Below, piece by piece: positions 12,188 to 24,670 of a stretch of 64,000 nucleotides of DNA. The notes beneath the pieces are model-generated. The model had not been told where the DNA came from, did not search any database, and worked only from the letters and a program-made list of their open reading frames with translations. Source of the DNA: Austropuccinia psidii (lineage: Eukaryota > Basidiomycota > Pucciniomycetes > Pucciniales > Sphaerophragmiaceae). The stretch lies in the NCBI GenBank assembly GCA_023105745.1, contig JALGQZ010000004.1:37152437-37216436 (forward strand), written 5' to 3'. Position 1 is the first letter of the stretch; each line of letters starts with the position of its first letter. The position numbers and the translations under genes were made by a program.

Positions 12188-14381
12188 TGTAAGGTTTGTC
12201 TATGAAACTCTTGATAATAGTGACAATATCAAGAGTACTATGACTGTCCTCAGTAGAAAAATATAATATAATGAAATATTATAACCACAAATTTAAATAT
12301 AATTATTAAAAATAATTATATAAAAAAATAAATTTAATTATTATTATAATAATATAATAATAAAAAAAAAATATAATAATTATAATAAATTATAATTATT
12401 CTATTATTGTTATAGTCACTGACAGTTATAACAATAAGAAGTGTAAAGCTCTTAATGAGACAATTACACGTGGAAAATAAGAATATTAACCACTTATAAA
12501 TAATATAAATATTATTTATAAAAAGAATTAATCACACACTGTGCAGAAATAATTCTTTATAGAATAAAATTCTATATAAAAAAACTATTACTAGATAAAA
12601 AAATATATAGAATTTTTAGAGAAAACTTACTTATAAGATTTATTTAATACAACAAGTCCAATACAACAGTTATTATATTAAATAAAGATTTATAAGTTAA
12701 AAACACGCCAAAAATCAATAAAATCAAAGATAAAACAACTTTTTATACTAAAATTTAAGATTAAAGAGTTTTTGAGAGGAATTTGTGGATTTTAAAAGAT
12801 ATTTAAGATGAAAATTTTATATAATAAAAGTTATTATAGATGATTACAACAATAATCTGAATTCTATGACTTCAATTCTTTAATTTAATAAATAAAGAAT
12901 AAAAATAACTTAAGAATTACTTTTAATAATAAGATTTTATATTTAATAAAACTTTACCTGTTTAAATGTCTAATATGATTGGATTGATTATGAATTATTG
13001 ACAAAAACAGTGATGAAAAGACTCTTTTTATGTCTACAGAGCAGCTCTCATGATTCATAATGGATGTAGAGGGCGTGCTCAGGTCAAAACTGAAAAACCA
13101 TGCTTAAAAATTAAGTTCTTAACTTAAGGCAACTTATTTTTACTTCCAATTTAAAGTTACCAGTGTTATTCTTAACTCCAAGTAACTTTAATCCTCATTT
13201 AGTTTAATTATTTTAAGTTTTAATATAAAATAAGTTTATTTATATTAAAGTTCATCACATGAACAACATAAAATCAGAGTTTCAAGCAGAAATCTCTTAA
13301 ACTGAATTTTTAATTAATTTTTAAAGAAATCATAATTTTCTTTAAGCTTAATTAAAAAAGTAATTTTCCAGGCTAATTACCCAGGAAACTTATTAATAAA
13401 AGATACTTAAAATTTAATTTATATATTGATAATATTAAATTCTAAGCTGTGTGAAATTTTCAAGCAAATCCATTAAGATTTGGATTTTTAATGAATTTTT
13501 GAAGTTATTACTATTTTTCCACGTAAAATAGCAATACACACAAAACCTTAAGTTTTGATAAGGTTTTGATGATTGAAACCTTAAAGTTTTAAGCTTATTT
13601 AAGCTTTTTAAGCTTGATTAAGCTTTGACAGTTCTTAAAACCTTGATTCCAAGCCTGCTTATTGGGATTTACCCTCTTGGCAGCTTGAAATTCCTGTCCA
13701 ATTTAGGATAAAACCAGTTTAAACCTTAAGGTTGGATCAAAGTCTAATCTTAAAGTTTAAATAAGGTTGAAAATACTCCAATACAGGTGGACAACCTTAA
13801 TTGAATCCTTGCAGATCCAAAAAGTTGGGTACCCCAGCTCTATTTGGTCTTTTTCCTTTGTCCCACCTTTTTGCGTGGATTTTGCCCTTTTATTTATTTA
13901 AAGCCATACTATGGCCTTAAACCCTTTTAAATTGAGCTCACGCAGGATTTACATTCTGTATGGCAAATCCTTAGCCAATTCAGTAAATATACACCACACC
14001 TCAATTTTAACTAAAATTTTGGTAAAGTTGCATAAACCTTATGTAACTTTAAATTTAAGCTTAATTAAGCTTAAATTTAACAATTTTAAAAAAATGTTAA
14101 AAAAGTTACATTAGTACTGTGAGATTCTTAAATCTTCTAATAACACAAGAAATAAGTGTTTTTGGGTATAACCCCCTATGGGTGTACCCTAGGTTATTTT
14201 TGGTGTAGAATCCAAAAATGACATAATAATTATAACTTTGTTTATCCAAAGAAAAGTTATACTTATTTTTTATTATTTTTTATTTTAAATTCAACTAAAA
14301 AGTCTGTTTAAGACAAATTTAATTGTTTATAAAATCATTTGTGGCCTTATGGGTATGTTAAACATACCTCACAGGCTCACA
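12188..14381 (-). repeat. 3' LTR of element 4
   Basis: This is a 2194-bp direct repeat of 21003-23196. On the minus strand it runs from TGTGAGCCTGTGAGG at 14381 to CTTACA at 12188. It is dominated by short AT-rich palindromes. A 67-codon plus-strand ORF (13911-14114) is repeated in the other LTR because the LTRs are identical, and I do not regard it as a gene. Confidence 0.95.
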
Positions 14382-14393
14382 TTCCCTACCACC
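14382..14393 (-). other. Polypurine tract of element 4
   Basis: On the element strand the sequence GGTGGTAGGGAA lies immediately before the LTR start TGTGAGCC. Element 2 has the similar AGGGGGAGGGAA in the same place (31226-31237). Confidence 0.8.
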
Positions 14394-14517
14394 AAAAAAA
14401 ATTGTACCACAATTTTCTTTTGTAGTATACCCCCAAGTTATTTGGGGGGGGGTATAATCCACTGTCCAACCTCTCTACTTATACTGTTCAAGTATGTAAA
14501 GCACACAATTCAAACTT

Positions 14518-17500
14518 TTATTGAGGAATTGGTCTTCTCTCATGTCTGAATCTTCTGAGAAACTTTTGGGAATCAGGTAGCTTACTTTCTTCAACCCACT
14601 CATCTTCATGTTGTGGATTTCTGTACCTGACTAAGTATTCTCTTTCATTTTTACCCCTAAGTCTTCTTTCTTTTAAGACTTTCAGTACTTTCTTTTCCTC
14701 ACTTGGTTCAAGTGGGGGTACTTCTAAGGGTGTTTCATTTCTCAAAGGAAATAATTCCTTATCACTTGATGTGTAATGCTTTACAAGACTGACGGGGAAA
14801 GTTGGGTGTTTGTTTCCTAACTCTCCTGACAGTTCTACTTGTACTGCATTTGTCCCATGGAGGGCTTTAATAATAAATGGTCCTGCAAAGGAATCTTTCA
14901 ATTTCTTTGGACCTTTAATATTATCAAAGTTCAAGGTTGAAACTAGTATTAAGTCCCCTACTTTGAATTCTGGTGTCTTATGACTTTTATCCCATTTCTG
15001 CTTAGCATATTCAAAGGCATCATTCATGCTTTGATTTGCATGATGTCTCACTTTATCAAGCAGCAGCTTAAAGCTTGAAGCAGTTGGATGAATGTCAACC
15101 AAATCTTTTTTCAAAGTATCAACTGGAAGTTTGGGGTTCCATCCTTTTTCCAACATTGCAGGAGTCTTGCCTGTTGAAGCATGGATGGAGGTTTTGTAGG
15201 CTAATTCCAATGCTGGTATAAGAGTACACCAATCATGGGTAAAGCCATCAGAATCTTTAAACTCCAGGCCATAAGCACAAAATCTTCTGATCATGTCCTC
15301 AAGGGTTTGAATCATTCTTTCTGCCAGTCCATCTGTTTGTGGATGGTAGGCTGTTGAAAATGATAATTTTGTACCCAAAAGCTTATGTAGATTAGTCCAT
15401 AAGGCTGATGTGAATTTTGGGTCTCTATCACTAATGATATTTTTAAAGAGACCAGTATGGGATATGACTCTGTTCCAAATTAGAAGAGCTGTATCCATAG
15501 CTGTGTCATCTTTATGGCATGGTAAAAAGATAGGTGTTTTGCTATATCTGTCCACAATAACAAGACATGCATTGTAACTTTTATCACCTCCAGGTGGTAA
15601 AGCAGTTACCCAATCCATGTGAACCACTTCCCATGGGGTACTTGGTTCTTGAATATGGATCATTAAACCAAACCTTTTACCAGTAGCTTTATTGGCTTTC
15701 TGGCATCTATCACAACTATGACAGTACTCAATGACATCTTTTCTCCAAGATGGCCACCAGGCACATGTCTTAATTCTTTCCATTGTTCTGTCTTCAGACA
15801 GATGTCCAGAATAAATGTTATCATGGCATTCTAGTAGTATTGTGTTAATCAACATTCTACTACATAGGACCATGACACATGTGTGTTTAGATCTATGATA
15901 TAGTATACCATCAAACAAATGAAATCTTCCATTATCATAAGATGTTTTCCAAATATCATCCAGAGAATTAGCCAAGGCTACATCTTTACAATCTTTGTCA
16001 AGTAGAGCAGTAAGAATATGACAATTCTTATCTTGCCTGTAGCTTTCTCTAACCTCTTCAAAGAATTCTGTTCCAACATCTGTGATATTGATTCCTTCAA
16101 TTGGGATTTGAGGTTCTGCACTTGTAGGAACATAGGCAGGATTATCAGGTGTATTGGGTAATGCCCATCTACTTAAGCCATCAGCATTCTTATGAATATT
16201 TCCAGCTTTATGTACTATGGTCATATTGCCTCTATACTCCTGTATAGCAATCTGCCATCTTAACATGTGTCTGTTTGGAGTCTTCATGTTAAGAAGTGAT
16301 TTTACTGCATTACAATCAGTAATTACTTCAAACACACTACCATCAAGATAATAATGAAGTTTTTCCAGAGCCCAAACAAGGCAAAGGCACTCCATTTGGC
16401 TAGCTCCATATCTTGCCTCAGTAGGTTTAATTTGTCTTGAAATAAAACAAACTGGACCTTCATAAGGTTTGTCATTGACAATTTGAACTTGATGAAGAGC
16501 AGCTCCTAAACCATCACCACATGCATCAATATACAGCTTAAAAGGAAGTTTCCAGTCTGGCATCAATAATAATGGTGCATTGGTCAAGGCATACTTGATT
16601 TTATCATATGCTTGAATTCTCTCCTGTGTCATTTCAAAAACAGTCTGTTGATCACAAATTCTGTATAATGATCTGGCATGGATTGCAAAATCTTTAAGGT
16701 GTTGCCTGTAATAGCTGGCAAATCCTAAGAAAGACATCATCTCTTTTTTGTTCTGGGGCATTTGTTTCAGTAAAACTGCAGCCACTTTGTTTTTGTCAAC
16801 ACCAAGGCTTAGTCCTGATACTACATGTCCCAGAGCTTTCAACTCATGAAACCCAAAATTACATTTTTTAAGAGAAATTTTCATGTTCACTTGTAGAATT
16901 TTCTTAAGTACTAATGAAAGTCTCTCTAAATGTGATTGCCAGGTTTCTGAACAAATGATAATGTCATCAATATAAATGATTAACCATCCCTCTGATAATT
17001 CATGTGGGAATATGGTATTCATCATTCTTTGATAATGAGAGGGTGCATTTTTAATACCAAAAGGCATCCTCAAATATTCATAAATACCACAATGAGCTAT
17101 TATTCTCAATAATTTCCTTGCATGAGGTGTTAAAACATTCTGATGGAAGCCTTTAAGAGCATCCATGGAAGTAATAAACTTGGCTTTGGATAATTGAGTC
17201 AAAGTCTCATGGATTCTAGGGATTGGATACCTGTCTGGAATAGTATAGGTGTTCAATGCCCTAAAATCCCCAACCATCCTTGACTTATCATTATGCCAAG
17301 TAATGATTACTGGAGTTGTGACTTCCACTTCCTCATTGTGTCCAACTTTTCTAAGAACTCCCAGTTTCATTAGTTCATGAATATGACTTTCTAATGCTTC
17401 TCTAGCCCTAGGGCTAGCTGGGTAAGCTGGTCTTCTTAATAGTGGGGGATAAGGTCTCTCCACGTTAAGCATGATATCCACTTCATGGCCTTTTATAGCC

Positions 17501-20286
17501 CCAAGTGGTTCATCATCAGAAGCAAAGGCTTTTTGAAATTGAAATAAAATTTCAATAAGTTCTTCCTTCATTTCTGGTGTTAATTCAGGACTAATTTGTG
17601 CTTCACTTAATTGATCTGACACAAATTTTTCTTTATTAACATTTTTTACTTGTTGAATGACAGTAATTTCTTTTCTTTCTGGAGAAAAAGCAAATTTTTG
17701 CCTTTTATTTTCCCCTATAGTGAAATATCTGTCCTTATAATTATTAATATCAATACCATAGATATTGAGATAATCATTCCCAAGTATAAAGTGTTGTGAA
17801 GTACAATTATTCATAACAACAAATTCAGCTTTCAATCTCATACTTCTTGCAGGGTGAGGAAATATTATTGTAGCTTCAAATATACCCAAAGGATGCATAT
17901 TCTGGCTAGCACTGCTGAATTTTACACCTTCAATTGGCATCAACTTGTCTTGCCAATTGGTATAAATTTTGTCAAGATAATCTTTCCCAACACAAGTGCA
18001 AAAAGCACCTGAGTCAAGATGTATCTTGGCTTCTGTGTTATTTATCACAATATTAGTGATACAAGATGACCCAGCTGTATAACCTTTACCTCTGGCAGGT
18101 TTGGTTTTCTGCATTCTGGCATCTTGCACATGTATGAGATCCATACATTCATCACTGTACCGTGGTAAGTGAGTATGTACCTCAGTGACCTCAAAAGAAA
18201 CATTAATATTCTCTATACTAAGTTCTTCTGATGTTTCTTCTTCTTCTGAAGGTTCAGAATCACTTTCATGTAAAGCTACATCAGTTTCTTTTGTGTCTTC
18301 CACTTTTTCAACACTTATCTCATTGACTCTTGTCTTTTTTGGACAAGTGTTTGCTAAATGAGATGTGCTTCCACATTTATGACATTTCAAAGGAGGTCTG
18401 TCATGTGGTTTATTTGGTTTTGAAATTGGTTTCCCACTAGTCTTGTTGTCTATTGGGGGTTTATACCAATTTCTTCCAATTTTTGTTCTAGTAGTGATAT
18501 CCTCCATAGCATTGATATAATCTTCTGTAGAGCAAGGCTCAATACATCTGCTTCTTATAGCATGCTCAAGGTCACCACCACACTTTCTTAATATCCTTTT
18601 ATGTACCATTGGTTCAGACATATCAGGATGAAGGGCAGTTAATCTGTCCTTCTGTTTAAGAAACCAAGTCATGGGCCTGTCCCTCTCAATATTAAAAATG
18701 GCTTCCTCAAAAGAATTTTCCATTCTAAATCTCCAGGAATCATTTGCCCATTTGGAAATAACTTGTTCTTTCCACCAAGGCCAGGAATGTTTTCCATGGT
18801 CTTGTCTCATTTTATAATACCATTTCTTAGCTGATTTGGTAAATAATGAGTGTAATCTGGCACTTATGTATTCATCTGGTATGTTAAAGTCTTCTTTGAA
18901 CATATCAATTGTTTTCATAAATTCCATATGATTATATTCTCCTTCACCACTGAAGGTTGGCCATTCCTCTAATCTTGGAATGTCTTTGAAATTGCAAGCA
19001 GTTTCCACATCATTACTTGAAATTGTATGATGTAAATCATTATTCAAGTTAAGATCATTTCTGTCAAGAAATGGTGTGGATTGCCTTGGCAATTCATTTT
19101 TTAGTGATATATTATTAATACTTGATTGAATATCTTCTTTCAATTCAAGTCTTGCTTTATCACTTTTTTCCAATTGTTCTTGAAAAAGAGCTGCATTGTG
19201 GCCAGTTGAATTTTCCAAGTTTTGAACTTGTATTTTCAATTCTCTTAACTGTCCAGTTATAAAAGAAATTGAATTCTCATCTGGTTGATTGAGTAAGGTA
19301 ACTTTATGCTCAAGTCTTTCACAAATTTGCGTCAAAGACAAAATATTTGCCTTATTAACATTTTCAAGGCCAATAATGGTCTTTTGTTGGTCTTTAACTT
19401 GTACTATCTCATTGCCCAGCTTTTGTTGCACATGATCAAATGCTTTAAATTTTGCCATAATTTCTTTATTACAAGATTCAAAGTAAGTTACAAGCTTTAC
19501 AGGGTCTATTTCTTTGGAAAGGATTGGTTCAATCTTTCCTCCTCCTTGTTTTTGAATTCCATCAAAGTTCTTGCCATATTGAACACATTGTCCATGGCTG
19601 TCTTTTCCTTCTTTGGAATTCTGTAATTCTGAGGGTAGGGCTTGTTCCACTTGGGCTTTGCCTTTCCCTTTGCCTTTTGCTTGCCCTTCTGGTTGGTCTT
19701 TGGGGCTTGCTTGGGCTTGTTTGGCACTTGTTGAGGCTGATTTTTGCTGGTGGATGCTTGAGGAGCTTCCACTTGGCTGTTGTCCTTGCCCTGGGCCAAC
19801 TTCTTCTTCTGGTCTTCTGATAACATGCTTTGGTTTTTCAACCAAGCTTTTATCTGTTGGACTTGTCCTTTGACAGACATTGGTGTCCAACCCAATAGAA
19901 GATCTTCTGTCTTTTCTGGCCCCATGAACTTCTTCACTTGAAGATAAGAGTTCATGGTGCCTATCCAAAGACTTGGAAGGAGTTCCCACTCTTGTTGTTT
20001 TGACGCCAGGAACCAGTTTTTCCATTGGGATTGATAAATTTCCACAGTTGCCTGTTGGAAATGGTTCAGGTCTAACAGCAATAGCAGTTATGTCAGCTTC
20101 TGGACTCTCAATAAGAGGTTCAAAGGTGCTGGCTAACCTTTGGGAACTGGTGGAAGTTCTGGCATCCTCCATTTGTGCCTCTCCTCTGGGAGGACATTCT
20201 TGCCTTTTGGATTTATGGCTGGAATGTCCTGGTCCAGATCCATTTGATTGGATGGAGTAGTTGCTTCCACTTCTAGTAGGAGTCAT
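14518..20286 (-). CDS. Gag-Pol polyprotein, Ty3/Gypsy with chromodomain, intact
   Basis: This 1922-residue single frame encodes all proteins for retrotransposition. Residues 1-260 are low-complexity and overlap a second gene in another frame. Residues ~260-400 look coiled-coil. The capsid block around 440-580 contains [10 protein letters not shown] and [13 protein letters not shown] zinc knuckle lies at 635-648 ([14 protein letters not shown]). The aspartic protease has DSG at 758-760. Reverse transcriptase covers ~940-1140 with YIDD at 1105-1108. RNase H starts at ~1250 ([10 protein letters not shown]). The integrase zinc finger uses H1488 or H1495 with C1522/C1525. The integrase triad is D1558, D1620, E1656 ([14 protein letters not shown]). 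The chromodomain is at ~1863-1918 ([14 protein letters not shown]). There is no stop or frameshift between gag and pol, so Gag and Pol are presumably made as one chain and cleaved. The ATG at 20286 is preceded by TTGACGTGAA, shared with sister elements, and lies inside a putative intron of the overlapping gene. Confidence 0.95.
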   Translation of the reverse strand: MTPTRSGSNYSIQSNGSGPGHSSHKSKRQECPPRGEAQMEDARTSTSSQRLASTFEPLIESPEADITAIAVRPEPFPTGNCGNLSIPMEKLVPGVKTTRVGTPSKSLDRHHELLSSSEEVHGARKDRRSSIGLDTNVCQRTSPTDKSLVEKPKHVIRRPEEEVGPGQGQQPSGSSSSIHQQKSASTSAKQAQASPKDQPEGQAKGKGKGKAQVEQALPSELQNSKEGKDSHGQCVQYGKNFDGIQKQGGGKIEPILSKEIDPVKLVTYFESCNKEIMAKFKAFDHVQQKLGNEIVQVKDQQKTIIGLENVNKANILSLTQICERLEHKVTLLNQPDENSISFITGQLRELKIQVQNLENSTGHNAALFQEQLEKSDKARLELKEDIQSSINNISLKNELPRQSTPFLDRNDLNLNNDLHHTISSNDVETACNFKDIPRLEEWPTFSGEGEYNHMEFMKTIDMFKEDFNIPDEYISARLHSLFTKSAKKWYYKMRQDHGKHSWPWWKEQVISKWANDSWRFRMENSFEEAIFNIERDRPMTWFLKQKDRLTALHPDMSEPMVHKRILRKCGGDLEHAIRSRCIEPCSTEDYINAMEDITTRTKIGRNWYKPPIDNKTSGKPISKPNKPHDRPPLKCHKCGSTSHLANTCPKKTRVNEISVEKVEDTKETDVALHESDSEPSEEEETSEELSIENINVSFEVTEVHTHLPRYSDECMDLIHVQDARMQKTKPARGKGYTAGSSCITNIVINNTEAKIHLDSGAFCTCVGKDYLDKIYTNWQDKLMPIEGVKFSSASQNMHPLGIFEATIIFPHPARSMRLKAEFVVMNNCTSQHFILGNDYLNIYGIDINNYKDRYFTIGENKRQKFAFSPERKEITVIQQVKNVNKEKFVSDQLSEAQISPELTPEMKEELIEILFQFQKAFASDDEPLGAIKGHEVDIMLNVERPYPPLLRRPAYPASPRAREALESHIHELMKLGVLRKVGHNEEVEVTTPVIITWHNDKSRMVGDFRALNTYTIPDRYPIPRIHETLTQLSKAKFITSMDALKGFHQNVLTPHARKLLRIIAHCGIYEYLRMPFGIKNAPSHYQRMMNTIFPHELSEGWLIIYIDDIIICSETWQSHLERLSLVLKKILQVNMKISLKKCNFGFHELKALGHVVSGLSLGVDKNKVAAVLLKQMPQNKKEMMSFLGFASYYRQHLKDFAIHARSLYRICDQQTVFEMTQERIQAYDKIKYALTNAPLLLMPDWKLPFKLYIDACGDGLGAALHQVQIVNDKPYEGPVCFISRQIKPTEARYGASQMECLCLVWALEKLHYYLDGSVFEVITDCNAVKSLLNMKTPNRHMLRWQIAIQEYRGNMTIVHKAGNIHKNADGLSRWALPNTPDNPAYVPTSAEPQIPIEGINITDVGTEFFEEVRESYRQDKNCHILTALLDKDCKDVALANSLDDIWKTSYDNGRFHLFDGILYHRSKHTCVMVLCSRMLINTILLECHDNIYSGHLSEDRTMERIKTCAWWPSWRKDVIEYCHSCDRCQKANKATGKRFGLMIHIQEPSTPWEVVHMDWVTALPPGGDKSYNACLVIVDRYSKTPIFLPCHKDDTAMDTALLIWNRVISHTGLFKNIISDRDPKFTSALWTNLHKLLGTKLSFSTAYHPQTDGLAERMIQTLEDMIRRFCAYGLEFKDSDGFTHDWCTLIPALELAYKTSIHASTGKTPAMLEKGWNPKLPVDTLKKDLVDIHPTASSFKLLLDKVRHHANQSMNDAFEYAKQKWDKSHKTPEFKVGDLILVSTLNFDNIKGPKKLKDSFAGPFIIKALHGTNAVQVELSGELGNKHPTFPVSLVKHYTSSDKELFPLRNETPLEVPPLEPSEEKKVLKVLKERRLRGKNEREYLVRYRNPQHEDEWVEESKLPDSQKFLRRFRHERRPIPQ

Positions 20287-20451
20287 TTCACGTCAATTTT
20301 AATAAAAATTAGAGTAAAAGTGGATTGAATTCACCTGCAGGACCTTTAAAGGGCTCTTTGGTTATTAAACCCCTTGGTGCTGGGCTGGTTTGAATTTCAA
20401 TACTGGACTCTGAGGCTTCAGAGTCTGAAGAACTTTCTCTGATGGAAGACA
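19506..20451 (-). CDS. Putative spliced alternate-frame protein overlapping gag (unrecognised)
   Basis: Proposed exons on the minus strand are 20451-20335, 20272-20138 and 20071-19506. Introns are 62 and 66 nt with GTGAAT...ACTAG and GTTAGC...GTTAG borders, all phase 1. A pyrimidine-rich TTTTCTCTAG precedes the first exon, so an upstream exon should supply the start codon; I could not find it. The joined frame gives ~272 residues. Exon 1 starts [17 protein letters not shown]. Exon 2 has SNQMDLDQD and [16 protein letters not shown]. Exon 3 has [52 protein letters not shown], then a lysine-rich stretch and the C-terminal [20 protein letters not shown] with MARTLMEF. It looks basic and soluble, with no membrane segment. 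The third-exon frame is open for 191 codons and has no ATG near its 5' end, which fits an internal exon. The same structure recurs in element 3. I know no family for it; splicing and function are inference. Confidence 0.55.
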
Positions 20452-21002
20452 CTAGAGAAAATTTAAAAATATAAGTTATTTTATCAAATAATAAAAATAA
20501 CTTATAAACTCAACTTATTGAATAAAGTTGTTTTTATGTAATTTATGGCAAATTACGTCAAAAATAAAGAAAAATGTCTAAGATAAAAAGAAAAAATGTT
20601 TTTAGTAAAGATTTTTATTTTTAAAGATTTTTTATTTGATTTATTATTTTCTTTAAAGAAATAATAATTATGCAATTAACAAGTTAATTAATCAAAATTA
20701 TATTATTATTCACTTTATACTAGAATAACTCAAAGAATAAATTTCAAGTCTGTGATGTGAAAAAGCCACTAGTTAGACAAAAGAAATTTATTCCAAGTCA
20801 CTCAATAGTATATTGTTTCAAACAATATTCTTAAGAAAAAATAACTTTATTAATATTATAAAGATTATTTATAAGGGATAAGTCCCAAAAAAGCCAATAT
20901 TAAGACAAATATGGCAATTTTACGTCAAAAAACAGTAAAATAAGGTCTAGAATATGATTTATGTCCCAAAAATTGGTTTAAAATCACGGCCAGGCCCCCA
21001 AA
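20452..21002 (-). other. 5' untranslated leader of element 4 with CRE-like motifs
   Basis: The stretch between the primer binding site and the first proposed exon is AT-rich and has no ORF of note. TGACGTAA-type motifs (ACGTCA read on the plus strand) occur near 20924 and 20546, and another lies just before the Gag ATG near 20290. An undetected upstream exon of the spliced gene may lie here or in the LTR. Confidence 0.4.
20984..21000 (-). other. Primer binding site of element 4
   Basis: On the element strand the LTR end CTTACA is followed by TT and then TGGGGGCCTGGCCGTGA. The same block, TGGGGGCCYRGCYRTG, follows the LTR in elements 2 and 3. Conservation across LTRs that have otherwise diverged supports the call. 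The tRNA used was not determined. Confidence 0.75.
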
Positions 21003-23196
21003 TGTAAGGTTTGTCTATGAAACTCTTGATAATAGTGACAATATCAAGAGTACTATGACTGTCCTCAGTAGAAAAATATAATATAATGAAATATTATAAC
21101 CACAAATTTAAATATAATTATTAAAAATAATTATATAAAAAAATAAATTTAATTATTATTATAATAATATAATAATAAAAAAAAAATATAATAATTATAA
21201 TAAATTATAATTATTCTATTATTGTTATAGTCACTGACAGTTATAACAATAAGAAGTGTAAAGCTCTTAATGAGACAATTACACGTGGAAAATAAGAATA
21301 TTAACCACTTATAAATAATATAAATATTATTTATAAAAAGAATTAATCACACACTGTGCAGAAATAATTCTTTATAGAATAAAATTCTATATAAAAAAAC
21401 TATTACTAGATAAAAAAATATATAGAATTTTTAGAGAAAACTTACTTATAAGATTTATTTAATACAACAAGTCCAATACAACAGTTATTATATTAAATAA
21501 AGATTTATAAGTTAAAAACACGCCAAAAATCAATAAAATCAAAGATAAAACAACTTTTTATACTAAAATTTAAGATTAAAGAGTTTTTGAGAGGAATTTG
21601 TGGATTTTAAAAGATATTTAAGATGAAAATTTTATATAATAAAAGTTATTATAGATGATTACAACAATAATCTGAATTCTATGACTTCAGTTCTTTAATT
21701 TAATAAATAAAGAATAAAAATAACTTAAGAATTACTTTTAATAATAATATTTTATATTTAATAAAACTTTACCTGTTTAAATGTCTAATATGATTGGATT
21801 GATTATGAATTATTGACAAAAACAGTGATGAAAAGACTCTTTTTATGTCTACAGAGCAGCTCTCATGATTCATAATGGATGTAGAGGGCGTGCTCAGGTC
21901 AAAACTGAAAAACCATGCTTAAAAATTAAGTTCTTAACTTAAGGCAACTTATTTTTACTTCCAATTTAAAGTTACCAGTGTTATTCTTAACTCCAAGTAA
22001 CTTTAATCCTCATTTAGTTTAATTATTTTAAGTTTTAATATAAAATAAGTTTATTTATATTAAAGTTCATCACATGAACAACATAAAATCAGAGTTTCAA
22101 GCAGAAATCTCTTAAACTGAATTTTTAATTAATTTTTAAAGAAATCATAATTTTCTTTAAGCTTAATTAAAAAAGTAATTTTCCAGGCTAATTACCCAGG
22201 AAACTTATTAATAAAAGATACTTAAAATTTAATTTATATATTGATAATATTAAATTCTAAGCTGTGTGAAATTTTCAAGCAAATCCATTAAGATTTGGAT
22301 TTTTAATGAATTTTTGAAGTTATTACTATTTTTCCACGTAAAATAGCAATACACACAAAACCTTAAGTTTTGATAAGGTTTTGATGATTGAAACCTTAAA
22401 GTTTTAAGCTTATTTAAGCTTTTTAAGCTTGATTAAGCTTTGACAGTTCTTAAAACCTTGATTCCAAGCCTGCTTATTGGGATTTACCCTCTTGGCAGCT
22501 TGAAATTCCTGTCCAATTTAGGATAAAACCAGTTTAAACCTTAAGGTTGGATCAAAGTCTAATCTTAAAGTTTAAATAAGGTTGAAAATCCTCCAATACA
22601 GGTGGACAACCTTAATTGAATCCTTGCAGATCCAAAAAGTTGGGTACCCCAGCTCTATTTGGTCTTTTTCCTTTGTCCCACCTTTTTGCGTGGATTTTGC
22701 CCTTTTATTTATTTAAAGCCATACTATGGCCTTAAACCCTTTTAAATTGAGCTCACGCAGGATTTACATTCTGTATGGCAAATCCTTAGCCAATTCAGTA
22801 AATATACACCACACCTCAATTTTAACTAAAATTTTGGTAAAGTTGCATAAACCTTATGTAACTTTAAATTTAAGCTTAATTAAGCTTAAATTTAACAATT
22901 TTAAAAAAATGTTAAAAAAGTTACATTAGTACTGTGAGATTCTTAAATCTTCTAATAACACAAGAAATAAGTGTTTTTGGGTATAACCCCCTATGGGTGT
23001 ACCCTAGGTTATTTTTGGTGTAGAATCCAAAAATGACATAATAATTATAACTTTGTTTATCCAAAAAAAAGTTATACTTATTTTTTATTATTTTTTATTT
23101 TAAATTCAACTAAAAAGTCTGTTTAAGACAAATTTAATTGTTTATAAAATCATTTGTGGCCTTATGGGTATGTTAAACATACCTCACAGGCTCACA
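21003..23196 (-). repeat. 5' LTR of element 4
   Basis: Same length and almost identical sequence to 12188-14381. It runs from TGTGAGCC at 23196 to CTTACA at 21003 on the minus strand and should contain the element promoter. I could not place a TATA box with confidence because the sequence is AT-rich throughout. Confidence 0.95.
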
Positions 23197-23201
23197 TTTT
23201 G

Positions 23202-24665
23202 AGTGAGATATTTTACAATTTCAGATTATAATCTAAAGGGTACTTGGTACTTTAATTTTCCTAAAAGCTGGTTGAGAAATCAATTCTTGGAAATGGAATC
23301 ACTATAGTTCATTTATTAGTTAATTTATTGAAATTTTGCCTTATTGTAGAATTTTGGTTCTTTGAATACATATTATCATTATTGGATGTCATAAGTGTCA
23401 ACCTAGCAAGCTCACTCACCTTTTCAGATTTCAAATTTAACCCAATAGAGCCCATTGGTTGGAGAAGAAACTAAACTGTTCATAAATATTTACCAAAGGG
23501 GAACAATCAAACCCCTTGATGGTATAGAATTAAATTTGGCTCTTCCTAACATATACCTGTCAAACCCTTATTAAGAGAAGCTCACCAGTTGATTTTTGAA
23601 AATACTTCTATCCAAAGCTCACAATAACTAAATTTTCCTTTCTATACTAGGTATTAAACCAATGAGAAATTTTGATTTCCTTTTCTTTTTAATCCTCTTT
23701 GGGCACAAGTATTTTAGCTGACTATAAATATTAGATTTTAAGTCTCTCTATATATTTTTGAATATAGGAACCAATACTCATTATTTTTAATATTTTTCTT
23801 AACTTGTCTTTGATTTTTATTTAGTTAATTTTTAGAAGAAAAAAAACATGTTTTGATTTATTTTGTTACTTTTTTACTTCTTTCTTTAAGAGATTATGAA
23901 TCTTCTTCCTTTTCAACCTTTTCTCTTGTCTTTTGGGTATATGGAAATACCTCTAAGTTTCATAAATTTTTTTTATGAGAGCTTAACAGCTTGAGAACCC
24001 TTTAGAAAATTCATGTAGAAGAAAAACCCTAAAAGTCACTGTTGGATTTATTTAGATATCAGTTTTCAAAAATGAGGTTAGCATTGGAAGGGAAAAATTC
24101 AATTCCTTTTTGGTATATAGCTATATTTCTCTTTACATCAACCATACCTGTCAAAAAAAACAGGAAGACCTATCTATCAGTTTTTTTAAAAAAAAGATAT
24201 TTTTCCAAGTCCCACAATCTGAAACTTATTTATTTCTAAACTTGGTATGAAATAAACACAATTTTCAAGTTTCATTTTCATTTTGTGCCAATTTTGCTAC
24301 CAATATTTTCGATAACTCTTTATTTCAAATTTCAAATCTCTCTGTCTTTTGGATATTTTGTAACAGGCCTCATGAAATACCTTCAATAATGATATCAAAT
24401 AAATAACTTGATAAAATTAATCAATTTAAGTCATTCAGTTCTCATTTAAATTGTATAATCCACCTTTTTCATAATAAATGCCCTCTGTACAAAGTATGTA
24501 TTCCTAAAATACAGTATAGCTTTATTCCAATGTAAATTTCAGCCAACTGTATCTCCCGGGTACAGATAAACAACTGTATCTTCTATATACATGTATATGA
24601 ATAATTTTCTAGTGGATCTCCTGTAGCTTACCACCTAAAAGGCTAATCCTCAAGCTTCTATAGTA
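23202..24665. other. AT-rich stretch between retroelements; no gene seen
   Basis: The longest ORF has 65 codons (24042-24239) and no recognisable motif. No repeat borders or RNA genes were seen. It lies between the target duplication of element 4 and that of the Copia element. Confidence 0.5.
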
Positions 24666-24670
24666 CTCCA

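Larger units (their letters stand above)
12188..23196 (-). mobile_element. Complete Ty3/Gypsy chromodomain retrotransposon (element 4)
   Basis: The element is 11,009 bp on the minus strand, flanked by a 5-bp target duplication TTTTG (12183-12187 and 23197-23201). Each LTR is 2194 bp and begins TGTGAGCC and ends CTTACA when read on the element strand. I noticed only about four single-base differences between the two LTRs (for example CAATTC against CAGTTC, ATACTCC against ATCCTCC). A primer binding site and polypurine tract are in the expected places. The single long Gag-Pol frame is uninterrupted. The element therefore looks young and possibly still autonomous. Confidence 0.95.

Noticed and set aside
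13911..14114. 67-codon plus-strand ORF, repeated at 22726-22929
   Set aside because: It is repeated only because it lies in the two identical LTRs, antisense to the element, with AT-driven composition and no counterpart in the related LTRs.
19524..20260. Three plus-strand ORFs of 86-98 codons opposite gag
   Set aside because: They are mirror images of low-complexity gag codons, and there is no matching frame opposite gag of element 3 over the same length.
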